Assembly: GCF_001434335.1 (NCBI RefSeq)
Contig: NZ_AZFM01000008.1
Coordinates: 1 to 64,000 of the forward strand
Source of the DNA: Lactobacillus kalixensis DSM 16043
GTDB taxonomy: Bacteria > Bacillota > Bacilli > Lactobacillales > Lactobacillaceae
DNA length: 64,000 nt
Direction of reading: 5' to 3'
Shown: in pieces, positions 55,101 to 64,000 of the stretch
Layout: every line of letters begins with the position of its first letter
Position numbering within the stretch: position 1 is the stretch's first letter
Translations under genes and position numbers: made by a program
The notes under the pieces: generated by a model
The model's input: the letters and a program-made list of their open reading frames with translations, nothing else
Databases searched by the model: none
What the model was told of the DNA's origin: nothing

Positions 55101-58100
55101 ATGATCAAATTTTTAACCGGTCGACAAACTGACCCATTACAAGAAAAAATTCTGGAACAAGCGGTCAAGAATTACCAGCAAAATCCAGAAGAAGAAACTT
55201 TTATCATTGTCCCTAATCATATTAAGTTTACCACAGAAGTTAGGGCAATAAATAGATTGGCTATCAACGAGGAGAAAGAACAAGTAAGTGTTAAGAACTT
55301 ACAAGTTTTGTCTTTTTCTCGTTTAGCTTGGTATTTTTTAAAGGATGCCGAAACTGGCTTACCAACTCAGCTGGATGATGCCGCCGCCGCAATGCTAGTG
55401 GCACAGATCATTCAAGATAAACACGATGAATTACTTTTATTTCAAAATGTAAATATCAATTCAGGTTTGAGTAAGCAATTATACGATACAATTCTTGAAA
55501 TTTATGATAGTAATGTTGATTTAGATGATTTAGAACCAGATGACAGTACTAATCAAGAAACACAAAATAAGATTCATGATCTAAAAATCATTTATAAAGA
55601 ATTTATTCGGCGAATTGAAGGAAAATTCTCTACTAAAAATGAAGTTGAATTACAGCTAAATGAATTGTTAGCTCAAAAAGATGATTTAAAAAATACTAGT
55701 TTTTATTTTACTGATTTTTCACACTTTTCTTTACAAGAAATCTTAACGATTAAACTGTTAATGAATAAGGCAAAAAATGTTACTTTTGCTTTTAAAACTC
55801 GCTTAGGTGAAATAACTGAAAATGTCGAAGCTGGTGATTATGATTACGTTATTCAAAGAACGATTAATCAATTAATTAGCTTTTGTAATAAGCGTGGTCT
55901 TGAGTATACTTGTGATAAGTTCCCGATCGAAGGAAAATTAAGTGGAAAAGAGCTACTTAATAGTGTCTGGATTAACGCCATTGCACCAAAAGATAAATTA
56001 GACCAAGTTCAATTAGTAAAGGCTGATTCTCGCTATGCAGAGGCTTATTTTGCAGCAAGAACAATATATCAACAAGTAGCTTTAAGTAATTACCGCTACC
56101 GCGACTTTTTAATTTTGGCACCGAACTTGCATGAATATGAAACATATTTGAACCCAATTTTACGTCAAAATAATATTCCATTTTTTAATGATCTACAGCA
56201 AGAAATGAAATATCATCCCTTAGTGATTTTGATTGAAAACTTGGCAGCTTTAATCAAAAAAGGACTGCAGACCCAAAATCTTTTGACTATTTTAAAAACG
56301 CGGATGCTGATCCCTGAATGGTATAAAGGGAAATTGGCACAATATGTTAAGGACGTAGATATGCTAGAAAATTATGTCTTAGCTCATGGAATTGACTATA
56401 CAAATTGGGAAAAGAAGTTATCTAGTTTTTCAGATGCAAATGTAATTGCACTAGATCAAAAACCTGATGAAATTGAAAGACTAGAACAATTACGCAGCTA
56501 TTTAATTGATCAAATTAAGAGACTAACTAATGCTTTAAAGAAAGAAAAAGACACTAACGAAGCACTAAAAACATTCTTTAACTTCTTAGTAAACAATGGT
56601 GTTGCTGCTAGACTTGACGAATGGCGTAATGAAGCAGATCAAGCTGGTGATTTACAACAAGCACAACAGCCTGAACAATTATGGAATTTATTAATTCAGC
56701 TCTTGAAGGATTACAAAATTATCAACAATGGTAACTTTAAACTTGATAGTTTCTTTGATATGTTAATCAGCGGATTTAGAGAAGCATCTTTTTCTCAAAT
56801 TCCATCAACTTTAGACGCAGTAAATGTTTCTGAAATAGGAATGGTGCAAAGCAGTCATTACAAACAAGTTTTCATCATTGGCGCAACTGCTACAAACTTA
56901 CCAAAGATCCAAAAAACGCCTGGATTTTTAAGTTCTGAAAACTTAGAAGAAATTGCTGCCAACTTCTCAGAAGATGCTTACATTGAAGATCGTCAGCAAA
57001 TTAATAATCTCGATCAGAATTATCAATTTGGTTTGGCGATGTCCTTGGCCGAGGATCATGTATATGTATCATATCCAGTTTTAAATGCTTCAAATGAACA
57101 GCTGGAGCCGTCAATTTTTTATTCACAATTAAAAAATTACAATGCTCCTGAGATGACACAACATGATTTACCAGACAAATTGCAAGATTTGCTTTCTTTT
57201 ATCACTAATCCTGCAGCGAGTTTGGGCTATATTACATATTTAAATTCGGTTGAACAAGGCAATGAAATTAAAAAGCTAATCGAATTATCTAAAAAATACC
57301 TTCCTGAAGAAACTGATCAGGTTATTGAGGCCAGTCACTTTGACAATAATCCAGATGATATTGGTCCTGAACTTGCCGAAAAATTATATAGTAAAGACTT
57401 AATTACCTCTGTTTCTCAACTTGAAACATATAATCAAAACTCATTTGAGTATTTCTTAAAGTATGGCTTAAGGTTACATAAACGCCTAGAAAATGATCTA
57501 GATCTAAGTCAATCAGGTAATTACTTCCACGAAACTTTCGACCGCTTGGTAAAAGAGATGAATAAAGAAGGTTTAGATTTAGCTGAGATTGATGAAGAAA
57601 AATTACAAACTTTGCTAGCTGCAGCACGTGTGGCAATGCGTGAAGAAGGTCGTTATGCACAATTAATGAATAATGCCTTTAATCGTTATCTCTTTGATAA
57701 TCTTGATCAAACCACTACCAAAGTAGCTAAGAGTTGGCATAAAAAAGCAAAAGAGACCCCACTAAAGCCATATTTATCAGAATTAAGTTTTGGCTCACAA
57801 GAAAAGTTAAAAGGACTCAAATTCGAAGTTCCTAATTTGGCGGGTGATCATAATATTATTCTGCGTGGTAAAATCGATCGACTTGATTTAGCTAAGCTTG
57901 ATAATGACCATGTTTTAGCACAAGTTATCGACTACAAATCTTCTGCTAAAAAATTCGATTTAGGGATGTTCTATAACGGAACTGAAATGCAAATGGTCTC
58001 TTACTTGGATGTTATCAACCAGAACTTTCCTGCATTAACTAATCAAGAAAAAATCGCGCTATTTGGTGCCTTTTATCAAACAATTACACAACAAACCGAA

Positions 58101-58580
58101 CGATTAAATAGTAAAACTGTCTTTGATTCTAACTTACAGATCAAAGAAAACTTGCTCGACAGTAAGCCGAAATTAATGTACAACGGTTTAATTTCAAGTG
58201 ATCCAGATTTAATTACTAAGGCTGAACCAGCACTAGAAAAAGGAGGAACTGCGTCACAAATCTATAGCGGAGTTCGATCTAAAAAGACTGGCGGTTTTAC
58301 TTTACCAAGAGACCATAGCTTTACCCAAGAAGAGATGGATTTATTACTTAAATACGACGAATATCTGATCAAAAAAGCATCAAACGAAATTTTATCAGGT
58401 AAAGTTGAGTTAAATCCATATCGCTATAATAGGGGGAGAAATGCAATCACTTATTCGGACTATCGTGATGTCTTCTTCTTCGATGCCATGCTTAATGAAG
58501 ATGAATATCATGAAATTTCAGGAATGAATAAGAAAGAATTAATGGAAAAGATAAAAGAAATACTAGAAAAGGAGCAATAA
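55101..58580 (+). CDS. rexB: ATP-dependent helicase/nuclease subunit B (RexB)
   Basis: Partner of RexA in the Gram-positive functional equivalent of RecBCD, which resects double-strand breaks up to Chi. The 1159-residue size and the N-terminal [14 protein letters not shown] match RexB of lactic acid bacteria rather than AddB with an intact Walker A. The C-terminal RecB-type nuclease motif has ATG[10 protein letters not shown] near residue 950. AAGGAG lies before the ATG. It ends four bases before rexA. Confidence 0.95.
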   Translation: MIKFLTGRQTDPLQEKILEQAVKNYQQNPEEETFIIVPNHIKFTTEVRAINRLAINEEKEQVSVKNLQVLSFSRLAWYFLKDAETGLPTQLDDAAAAMLVAQIIQDKHDELLLFQNVNINSGLSKQLYDTILEIYDSNVDLDDLEPDDSTNQETQNKIHDLKIIYKEFIRRIEGKFSTKNEVELQLNELLAQKDDLKNTSFYFTDFSHFSLQEILTIKLLMNKAKNVTFAFKTRLGEITENVEAGDYDYVIQRTINQLISFCNKRGLEYTCDKFPIEGKLSGKELLNSVWINAIAPKDKLDQVQLVKADSRYAEAYFAARTIYQQVALSNYRYRDFLILAPNLHEYETYLNPILRQNNIPFFNDLQQEMKYHPLVILIENLAALIKKGLQTQNLLTILKTRMLIPEWYKGKLAQYVKDVDMLENYVLAHGIDYTNWEKKLSSFSDANVIALDQKPDEIERLEQLRSYLIDQIKRLTNALKKEKDTNEALKTFFNFLVNNGVAARLDEWRNEADQAGDLQQAQQPEQLWNLLIQLLKDYKIINNGNFKLDSFFDMLISGFREASFSQIPSTLDAVNVSEIGMVQSSHYKQVFIIGATATNLPKIQKTPGFLSSENLEEIAANFSEDAYIEDRQQINNLDQNYQFGLAMSLAEDHVYVSYPVLNASNEQLEPSIFYSQLKNYNAPEMTQHDLPDKLQDLLSFITNPAASLGYITYLNSVEQGNEIKKLIELSKKYLPEETDQVIEASHFDNNPDDIGPELAEKLYSKDLITSVSQLETYNQNSFEYFLKYGLRLHKRLENDLDLSQSGNYFHETFDRLVKEMNKEGLDLAEIDEEKLQTLLAAARVAMREEGRYAQLMNNAFNRYLFDNLDQTTTKVAKSWHKKAKETPLKPYLSELSFGSQEKLKGLKFEVPNLAGDHNIILRGKIDRLDLAKLDNDHVLAQVIDYKSSAKKFDLGMFYNGTEMQMVSYLDVINQNFPALTNQEKIALFGAFYQTITQQTERLNSKTVFDSNLQIKENLLDSKPKLMYNGLISSDPDLITKAEPALEKGGTASQIYSGVRSKKTGGFTLPRDHSFTQEEMDLLLKYDEYLIKKASNEILSGKVELNPYRYNRGRNAITYSDYRDVFFFDAMLNEDEYHEISGMNKKELMEKIKEILEKEQ

Positions 58581-58584
58581 TAGA

Positions 58585-61500
58585 ATGCCGGAATATACAA
58601 AAGAGCAAGCAAAAGCTATTGATTACCATGGTAAAGATATTCTAGTTTCTGCTTCCGCTGGCTCAGGCAAAACAACAGTACTAGTTCAAAGAGTATTAAA
58701 AGAAATTCTTTCCGGTATTGGTGTGGATGAATTGCTGATTGTGACTTTTACTAAGGCAGCTGCCGAGGAAATGAAGCAACGAATTAAAAATGAACTTACT
58801 AAAGCAATTAGAAAAGAAAATCATAAAGACAGAAGAATATACTTGCAGAGGCAACTAAATAACGTTGACACTGCCAATATTTCGACAATCGATGCTTTTT
58901 GTTTGGATGTAATTCACCGCTTTTACTATGCAGCTGATTTAGATCCAAGTTTTAGTATTTTAACTGATGAGACTCAAGCGGCCTTGATGAAAGAAAGAGC
59001 TTTAAGAGAAATCGAAGCTGAAACTCTTGAAGGAAAAGATAGTCAAGAATTTGAAGAATTCTATAATAACTTTGTAGGTGATCGGGATAATGAAACTGCA
59101 AGAGGATTACTGCTTGACCTTTATAATTACGCAATGGCTAAGCCTAACTATCGTCAATGGCTGCGAGAATTGCCTAATCAATACAAAATCGGTGATAGTT
59201 TAGTTAATTCTGATGTTTGGCAAAAACAAATTAAGCCATACTTGTTAGCAACTTTAAAAGATTTGCAAAATAAAATACAACGGTTGCTTGATGAGGAAAT
59301 TTTTCAAACAGATAAAATGGCTAAGCAATTAGATAACTTCAAACTCTTTTTCGGTAAATTAAATGTGTGCATTTCTGATCTAGATGAGGATCAAGATTAT
59401 GATAGTTTGCGCTCAGATTTACAGAACTGTCGTTTTACTATTCGAACCGCAAAATCTAAAAAATGGGATGAAGACATTCAGGAGTTCTTTGAGGAAACTA
59501 CGAAAATTAAGAAAGAAGCCCAAGATACAATCCTTTCTATTTTTTCACAATTTTTTGCTACAGGGGAAAATGAGCAGCTTGCAGCAATGAAAAAAGCTAG
59601 GAGAATTACCCAAACAATTGTTAAAAGTGAGCAAAAATTAATCGATCGTTTTAATCAGTTTAAGCGTGAAGAAAACGTCCTTGATTATACCGATATGGAA
59701 CAAATTGCTTTCCAAATTTTGAGTCAGGATACGTCAAATTCTCAATTAGCTCGTGAATTTTATCAAAATAAATTTAAAGAAATCCTGGTTGATGAATATC
59801 AGGACATCAATAATTTGCAGGAACAAATTATCCAACAAATAAAAAATGAGGATTTCAATCATCTATTTATGGTGGGGGATGTCAAGCAGTCAATCTACGG
59901 TTTCAGACAAGCTGAACCAAGCTTATTTTTACAAAAATACCATGATTATGGTGATAAAGAAAATATAAATGAAGAAAGAATTCTATTGTCAGATAACTTT
60001 CGTTCTACAGAACCTGTTACTAAAATCGTGAATCAAATTTTCACTAAGGTTTTAAGTAAAGACTTTGGAGGAATCGATTATCAAGGTGAAGGGCAGCTGA
60101 TCTTCGGGGCGAATTATTACCCCAAAAATTTAAGTCAATCTAGTGAAATCCTCTATCACAAAAAAGAGAGAAATAGTAATACGTCTGACGATGATTCAAC
60201 TGATAATTTTTCTGAAATCCAAATGGTAATTAGTCGAATTAAGCAATTCAAAAAAGAAAAAATGCAAATTTTTGATGCTAAATCTGGGCAACTACGTCCT
60301 TTTGAATATAAAGACATTGCTATTTTAACTAGAAGCAGAAGTAATAATTTACAAATTATGCAAGAGTTTGCTAAGAACGATATTCCACTTTTTATTACTG
60401 ATGCTCAAAACTATTTTCAAACTTTTGAATTAACAGTAATCATGAATTACCTCAAGGTTATCGATAATCCTGATCAAGATATTCCGTTAACAACCGTCTT
60501 ACGTTCACCAATTTTTAACTTTAGCAATAAGGAATTGGGTGAGATTCGCGCAAATAATAAGACTAGCAGCTTTTATAACGCTGTCTTAGATTATGTTGGA
60601 AAGAATAATGCTTTAAGTGAAAAAGTAAAACTATTCTTGAATCAACTAGAATCTTTAAGATCATTCGCTACCACGCATAGGATTTCAGAATTAATCTGGA
60701 GTATTTACGAAAGAACAAACTTACTTGAAATAATGACTGCTTTACCTAATGGTGAGCAGCGCAGAGCAAACTTGGAATCCCTCTATGAACGTGCAAGTTC
60801 ATATGAAAGTGCCGGTTTTAAAGGAATATATCAGTTTATTAACTTTATTAGTCGAATGCGTAAATCTCAAAAGGATCTGGCACAACCACTTTTGTCAAAA
60901 GAAGCAGATAATTCCGTTCGATTAATGACAATTCACGGCTCTAAAGGATTAGAATTTCCAATTGTTTTCTATGTAGGACTAGAACATAAATATCAAAAAA
61001 CGGATTCGCAAGGAGATTACGTTTTAACCAGTGATACTTTAGGTTTAACTATTAAGCGGGAGACAGATCGCTTGAATTCTTTAGTAAGGTCAATGGCTCA
61101 AATCCAAAAATCTAAGCAGAACCTAGAAGAAGAAGCAAGAATTCTTTATGTTGCAGTAACCCGAGCAAAGCAAAAATTGATTTTAGTTGCGGACATCCCT
61201 AATTTTGATAAAGACTCAGAAACTTGGAGTGACAAAAATAATTTGTCATTAACAGATAAGCTATCAGCAACTAATCCATTAAGCTTTGTTGGTCCAACTC
61301 TTAATTTCAAAAAGAATCTCCCTACAACTGTTGACAGTATTACTTCATCAGTTGATCAAAACTCAGAATTTTTGTACATTAATTTTGATGAAATCAATGA
61401 AGAGAAAGTTGAAAAAGAAAAACATACTGAAGATAATATTGAGCATAGCCTACTAACTAAAGCTGTAACACAACTATTTGATTTTAAATATCCATTTGCT

Positions 61501-62196
61501 GATGCTAGTCGCACTAATGCTTATCAAGCTGTTTCAGAACTTAACAAATCGTCTGATCCAGATGAGAAAGATTTGGATAATTCTAAAATGATTCGCTCAT
61601 CTAATCGCTATTTACAAAAAATAGACACTAGACCTAATTTTTTATTTGATAGCAATTTTACTGGTACAGAAGTCGGAACAGCAACACACTTGATTTTGCA
61701 ATATTTTGACTATACTGGGGATGGTAGTGAGCAGCAGTTAGATGAAGAGATTAACACGTTGATTTTACAAAAGAAATTAGACCCAAGTATTGTTCCAAGC
61801 CTTAAAAAAGATGAAATTCTCTGGTTTGTAAACAGTGATTTCGCTAAAGTATTTGCAGAAAAACCAGAAAATTTAAAACGAGAAGTAGAATTTTCAATGT
61901 TAAGGCCTGTAAATAAGAACATCGGGCAAAGAGATTTTAGTGATAAAAATGCTAAAATACTGGTTCACGGGGCTATTGACGGGTATTATATTGAAAATGA
62001 TGGGATTATCTTGTTCGACTATAAGACTGATCATATTGATCTTTCAAATCTTGATTTTGAAATAGAAAAATTAAAAACAAGATATAAAGAACAATTACAG
62101 CTGTATGAAGATGCTTTAAATGATATTAGTAAACAAAAAGTTAAGAGTAAGTATTTAATTTTATTAAGTGCTAAAAAAGTTGTCCAAATAGATTAA
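58585..62196 (+). CDS. rexA: ATP-dependent helicase/nuclease subunit A (RexA/AddA)
   Basis: A UvrD-like superfamily 1A helicase with a C-terminal nuclease. Walker A is ASAGSGKTTVLVQRVL near residue 23. Motif II is VDEYQDIN near 401, motif III GDVKQSIYGFRQAEP, motif V TIHGSKGLEFP near 783 and motif VI VAVTRAKQKL near 858. The nuclease core ends with LFDYKTDHID near 1148. The length of 1203 residues is full. It is the engine of the RexAB complex and is co-transcribed with rexB. Confidence 0.97.
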   Translation: MPEYTKEQAKAIDYHGKDILVSASAGSGKTTVLVQRVLKEILSGIGVDELLIVTFTKAAAEEMKQRIKNELTKAIRKENHKDRRIYLQRQLNNVDTANISTIDAFCLDVIHRFYYAADLDPSFSILTDETQAALMKERALREIEAETLEGKDSQEFEEFYNNFVGDRDNETARGLLLDLYNYAMAKPNYRQWLRELPNQYKIGDSLVNSDVWQKQIKPYLLATLKDLQNKIQRLLDEEIFQTDKMAKQLDNFKLFFGKLNVCISDLDEDQDYDSLRSDLQNCRFTIRTAKSKKWDEDIQEFFEETTKIKKEAQDTILSIFSQFFATGENEQLAAMKKARRITQTIVKSEQKLIDRFNQFKREENVLDYTDMEQIAFQILSQDTSNSQLAREFYQNKFKEILVDEYQDINNLQEQIIQQIKNEDFNHLFMVGDVKQSIYGFRQAEPSLFLQKYHDYGDKENINEERILLSDNFRSTEPVTKIVNQIFTKVLSKDFGGIDYQGEGQLIFGANYYPKNLSQSSEILYHKKERNSNTSDDDSTDNFSEIQMVISRIKQFKKEKMQIFDAKSGQLRPFEYKDIAILTRSRSNNLQIMQEFAKNDIPLFITDAQNYFQTFELTVIMNYLKVIDNPDQDIPLTTVLRSPIFNFSNKELGEIRANNKTSSFYNAVLDYVGKNNALSEKVKLFLNQLESLRSFATTHRISELIWSIYERTNLLEIMTALPNGEQRRANLESLYERASSYESAGFKGIYQFINFISRMRKSQKDLAQPLLSKEADNSVRLMTIHGSKGLEFPIVFYVGLEHKYQKTDSQGDYVLTSDTLGLTIKRETDRLNSLVRSMAQIQKSKQNLEEEARILYVAVTRAKQKLILVADIPNFDKDSETWSDKNNLSLTDKLSATNPLSFVGPTLNFKKNLPTTVDSITSSVDQNSEFLYINFDEINEEKVEKEKHTEDNIEHSLLTKAVTQLFDFKYPFADASRTNAYQAVSELNKSSDPDEKDLDNSKMIRSSNRYLQKIDTRPNFLFDSNFTGTEVGTATHLILQYFDYTGDGSEQQLDEEINTLILQKKLDPSIVPSLKKDEILWFVNSDFAKVFAEKPENLKREVEFSMLRPVNKNIGQRDFSDKNAKILVHGAIDGYYIENDGIILFDYKTDHIDLSNLDFEIEKLKTRYKEQLQLYEDALNDISKQKVKSKYLILLSAKKVVQID

Positions 62197-62230
62197 AATA
62201 GACTTATTAGGTTAGGAAAGGAGGGAGAGT

Positions 62231-64000
62231 ATGTCAGATATTTTTGCTAAAAATACTTTTGCCGTGGTGGATTTGGAAACAACCGGTACTCAAAAAGAGC
62301 GTGACAATCATATTATTCAATTTGGCTGTGCCATTGTTAAGCATATGAAAGTTGTTAAAACCTATTCGTTCATGATTAATCCTCACCGTGAAATCCCATT
62401 GTCAGTTCAAAACTTAACTGGAATTCATGATGAAGATGTTAAAAATGCCAAGGACTTTTCATATTATGCACCTAAGATCATCGATATTCTTAAAGATACC
62501 GTGTTTGTAGCTCATAATGTGAACTTTGATTTGCCATTTTTGAATTATGAATTAGTTCAGCATGGTTATGAAGCATTAACTAATCGTGCAATTGATACAG
62601 TTGAATTAGCTAAAATTGCTTTTCCGACTTTACCTTCATATAAGTTAAGTGATCTAACTGATCGATTAGATATTAAACATCTGAATCCACATAAGGCTGA
62701 TTCAGATGCCTATGGAACAGCTATTTTATTAATTGATACGATTAGACAATTAGAGACGTTGCCTCAAGCTACGTTAAACACACTAAGCTCATTGTCATCT
62801 AGTTTAGTTAGAGATACTTCGTGGATTTTTAGCACTATTGCCGATTATTATCGTCAAAGTAAGCGACCACTTTCAAAAGAGTTTATGCAAGTACGTAATA
62901 TTATTTTGCAAAAACAAGAAGATGAGTCAGAAGTTTTTAGCAAGGGATCTTCACACTTTCCTCAAGAAAACAAAAAGAAAAAAGAGATGTTCAAGGGGCA
63001 TCTCCATTACCGAAAAGCACAAGTTGACTTGATCAATCATTTACACAATTTCATTTTGGATCCTAATGAAAAAGCAATGCTTGTGGAAGCACCTAATGGA
63101 ACAGGCAAAACTTTTTCTTATTTGTTCTCTTATGCTTATCAGCTTTATTCAGGAAGAAAGTTAGTTGTTGCAACGCCAACAAATGTTTTACAAGACCAGA
63201 TCCTTGGACATGAAATACCGCAGCTTTTGGAGGTAACTGGACTTGATTTAAAGGCAGAAGTTGTTAAATCGAGTAGTCATTACATTGACTTAGATGGTTT
63301 TGTGCAAAGTTTGTTTAATAACGGCACTCCAAATAAACCAACTCTTGTTTTGCAAATGCAAATTTTAGTTTGGTTGACTCAGACCAAAACTGGAGATATG
63401 GACGAATTACAATTAACTAATTACAACAATCAGTTGTTTACTCAGATTTCCCATCCTGGGGATGCGAGAGTAGGAAGCCGTTTTTCTTCAGTTGATTTTT
63501 GGAATTTGGCCAGAAAGAGACAAGAAGAAGCAGATATTTTGGTTACTAATCACGCATATCTGGCTAATCACTACATGGACACTATTTGGGGACAAAATCC
63601 ATACTTAGTAATCGATGAAGCACACCGGTTTACTGATAATGTGATTTCTTCACGCAATGATGCACTTCGCTTTGAATCCTTATGGGGCGTACTGAGCCAT
63701 TTGCGTAATTTGTTGTATTATTCCAATGATTCTGCACAAAATCAATTTACCGATGACGTAGAGCTGAATTTTTTACTTAAAAAACTAAACACTAAAATTT
63801 TAGAATTGATTTATAAAATTAATGAGTTGCAGAAATTACTCTACAGTCATAAAGATAATGCAATCAATGATAATCTTTTACCAAATGGCAATTTACAGTT
63901 AAGTTTTCAAAGTAAAGAATTATTTCCAAAAAATGGTCCGTTTTTGGCTGAATTAACAAAATTTGAACAATTATTAGAAGAAGTTCGTCAGGACACTAAT
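62231..64000 (+). CDS. dinG: DinG-family helicase with N-terminal exonuclease domain, 5' part
   Basis: Begins at ATG 62231 behind AGGAGGG and is open to the right edge, so only about 590 residues are seen. The N-terminus is a DnaQ-like 3'-5' exonuclease (VVDLETTG near residue 14, FVAHNVNFDLPFL near 97, HKADSDAYG near 156). A DinG/XPD-like helicase follows, with Walker A APNGTGKTFSY near 285 and DEAH in LVIDEAHRF near 460. No iron-sulphur cysteine cluster is evident between them. The rexB-rexA-dinG order suggests a DNA-repair operon. Confidence 0.93.
   Translation, partial: MSDIFAKNTFAVVDLETTGTQKERDNHIIQFGCAIVKHMKVVKTYSFMINPHREIPLSVQNLTGIHDEDVKNAKDFSYYAPKIIDILKDTVFVAHNVNFDLPFLNYELVQHGYEALTNRAIDTVELAKIAFPTLPSYKLSDLTDRLDIKHLNPHKADSDAYGTAILLIDTIRQLETLPQATLNTLSSLSSSLVRDTSWIFSTIADYYRQSKRPLSKEFMQVRNIILQKQEDESEVFSKGSSHFPQENKKKKEMFKGHLHYRKAQVDLINHLHNFILDPNEKAMLVEAPNGTGKTFSYLFSYAYQLYSGRKLVVATPTNVLQDQILGHEIPQLLEVTGLDLKAEVVKSSSHYIDLDGFVQSLFNNGTPNKPTLVLQMQILVWLTQTKTGDMDELQLTNYNNQLFTQISHPGDARVGSRFSSVDFWNLARKRQEEADILVTNHAYLANHYMDTIWGQNPYLVIDEAHRFTDNVISSRNDALRFESLWGVLSHLRNLLYYSNDSAQNQFTDDVELNFLLKKLNTKILELIYKINELQKLLYSHKDNAINDNLLPNGNLQLSFQSKELFPKNGPFLAELTKFEQLLEEVRQDTN

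Noticed and set aside
62838-63032. 64-codon plus-strand frame near the right end
   Set aside because: It lies within the dinG coding region in a different frame and has no independent support.

Overview
The window is a low-GC Firmicutes chromosome segment. It most resembles Lactobacillus of the acidophilus/johnsonii/gasseri group. Supporting signs are two secreted GH25 muramidases with C-terminal SLAP-like repeats, an LPXTG adhesin, the mevalonate route to isopentenyl diphosphate, RexAB in place of RecBCD, frequent TTG starts, T-box leaders before tRNA-charging and methionine genes, and classic lactobacillar gene strings (rpsU-yqeY-phoH-ybeY-era-recO-glyQS-dnaG-rpoD; prmA-rel-dtd-hisS-aspS). 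The species call is inference. I saw no prophage, IS element, CRISPR array, rRNA or tRNA.

Layout. 1-1450: 3' end of a repeat-rich LPXTG surface protein, a 30-codon membrane peptide on the minus strand, and a YbaK-type tRNA deacylase. 1512-8983: prmA, a small membrane protein, rel, dtd, then a T-box-controlled hisS-aspS operon. 9162-15994: two paralogous lysozymes flanking a minus-strand amino-acid catabolic unit (D-2-hydroxyacid dehydrogenase plus two tandem aminotransferases), msrB and a 34-aa membrane peptide. 16055-21725: threonine biosynthesis arranged divergently (aspartokinase and thrC on minus; hom and thrB on plus) followed by msrA. 21807-25281: a YitT protein, a small unknown protein, and an unusual pair made of an EIIC-like membrane protein and an extracytoplasmic DUF915 hydrolase. 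25289-27936: a methionine T-box with mmuM and an amino acid permease.

27984-39110: PEP-synthase/PPDK regulator, then the long housekeeping run from rpsU to rpoD, with a glycine T-box before glyQS. 39170-43161: M23 peptidase and Nudix (minus), then trmK, a Nif3-like gene and pepT. 43393-46207: a YtrA/GntR-controlled ABC transporter whose ATPase gene is frameshifted. 46261-50929: a small unknown protein, lepB, a frameshifted methyltransferase-like gene, a MacB-like membrane protein, an RNA m5C methyltransferase and a PAP2 phosphatase. 50999-55024: a mevalonate operon (mvk-mvaD-mvaK2-fni). 55101-64000: rexB-rexA-dinG, with dinG cut by the right edge.

Most of the window is conserved housekeeping. 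The best candidates for something less described are: the EIIC-like protein that has lost the family's conserved His and Glu and is translationally overlapped by a secreted hydrolase; a paired palindromic operator in the divergent thr promoters; overlapping GAC/CAC specifier triplets in the hisS-aspS T-box; a hydroxyacid dehydrogenase/double aminotransferase unit with a perfect 16-bp palindrome upstream; and two tiny membrane peptides. Two single-base frameshifts (near 43914 and near 47208) are either recent gene decay or sequence errors.
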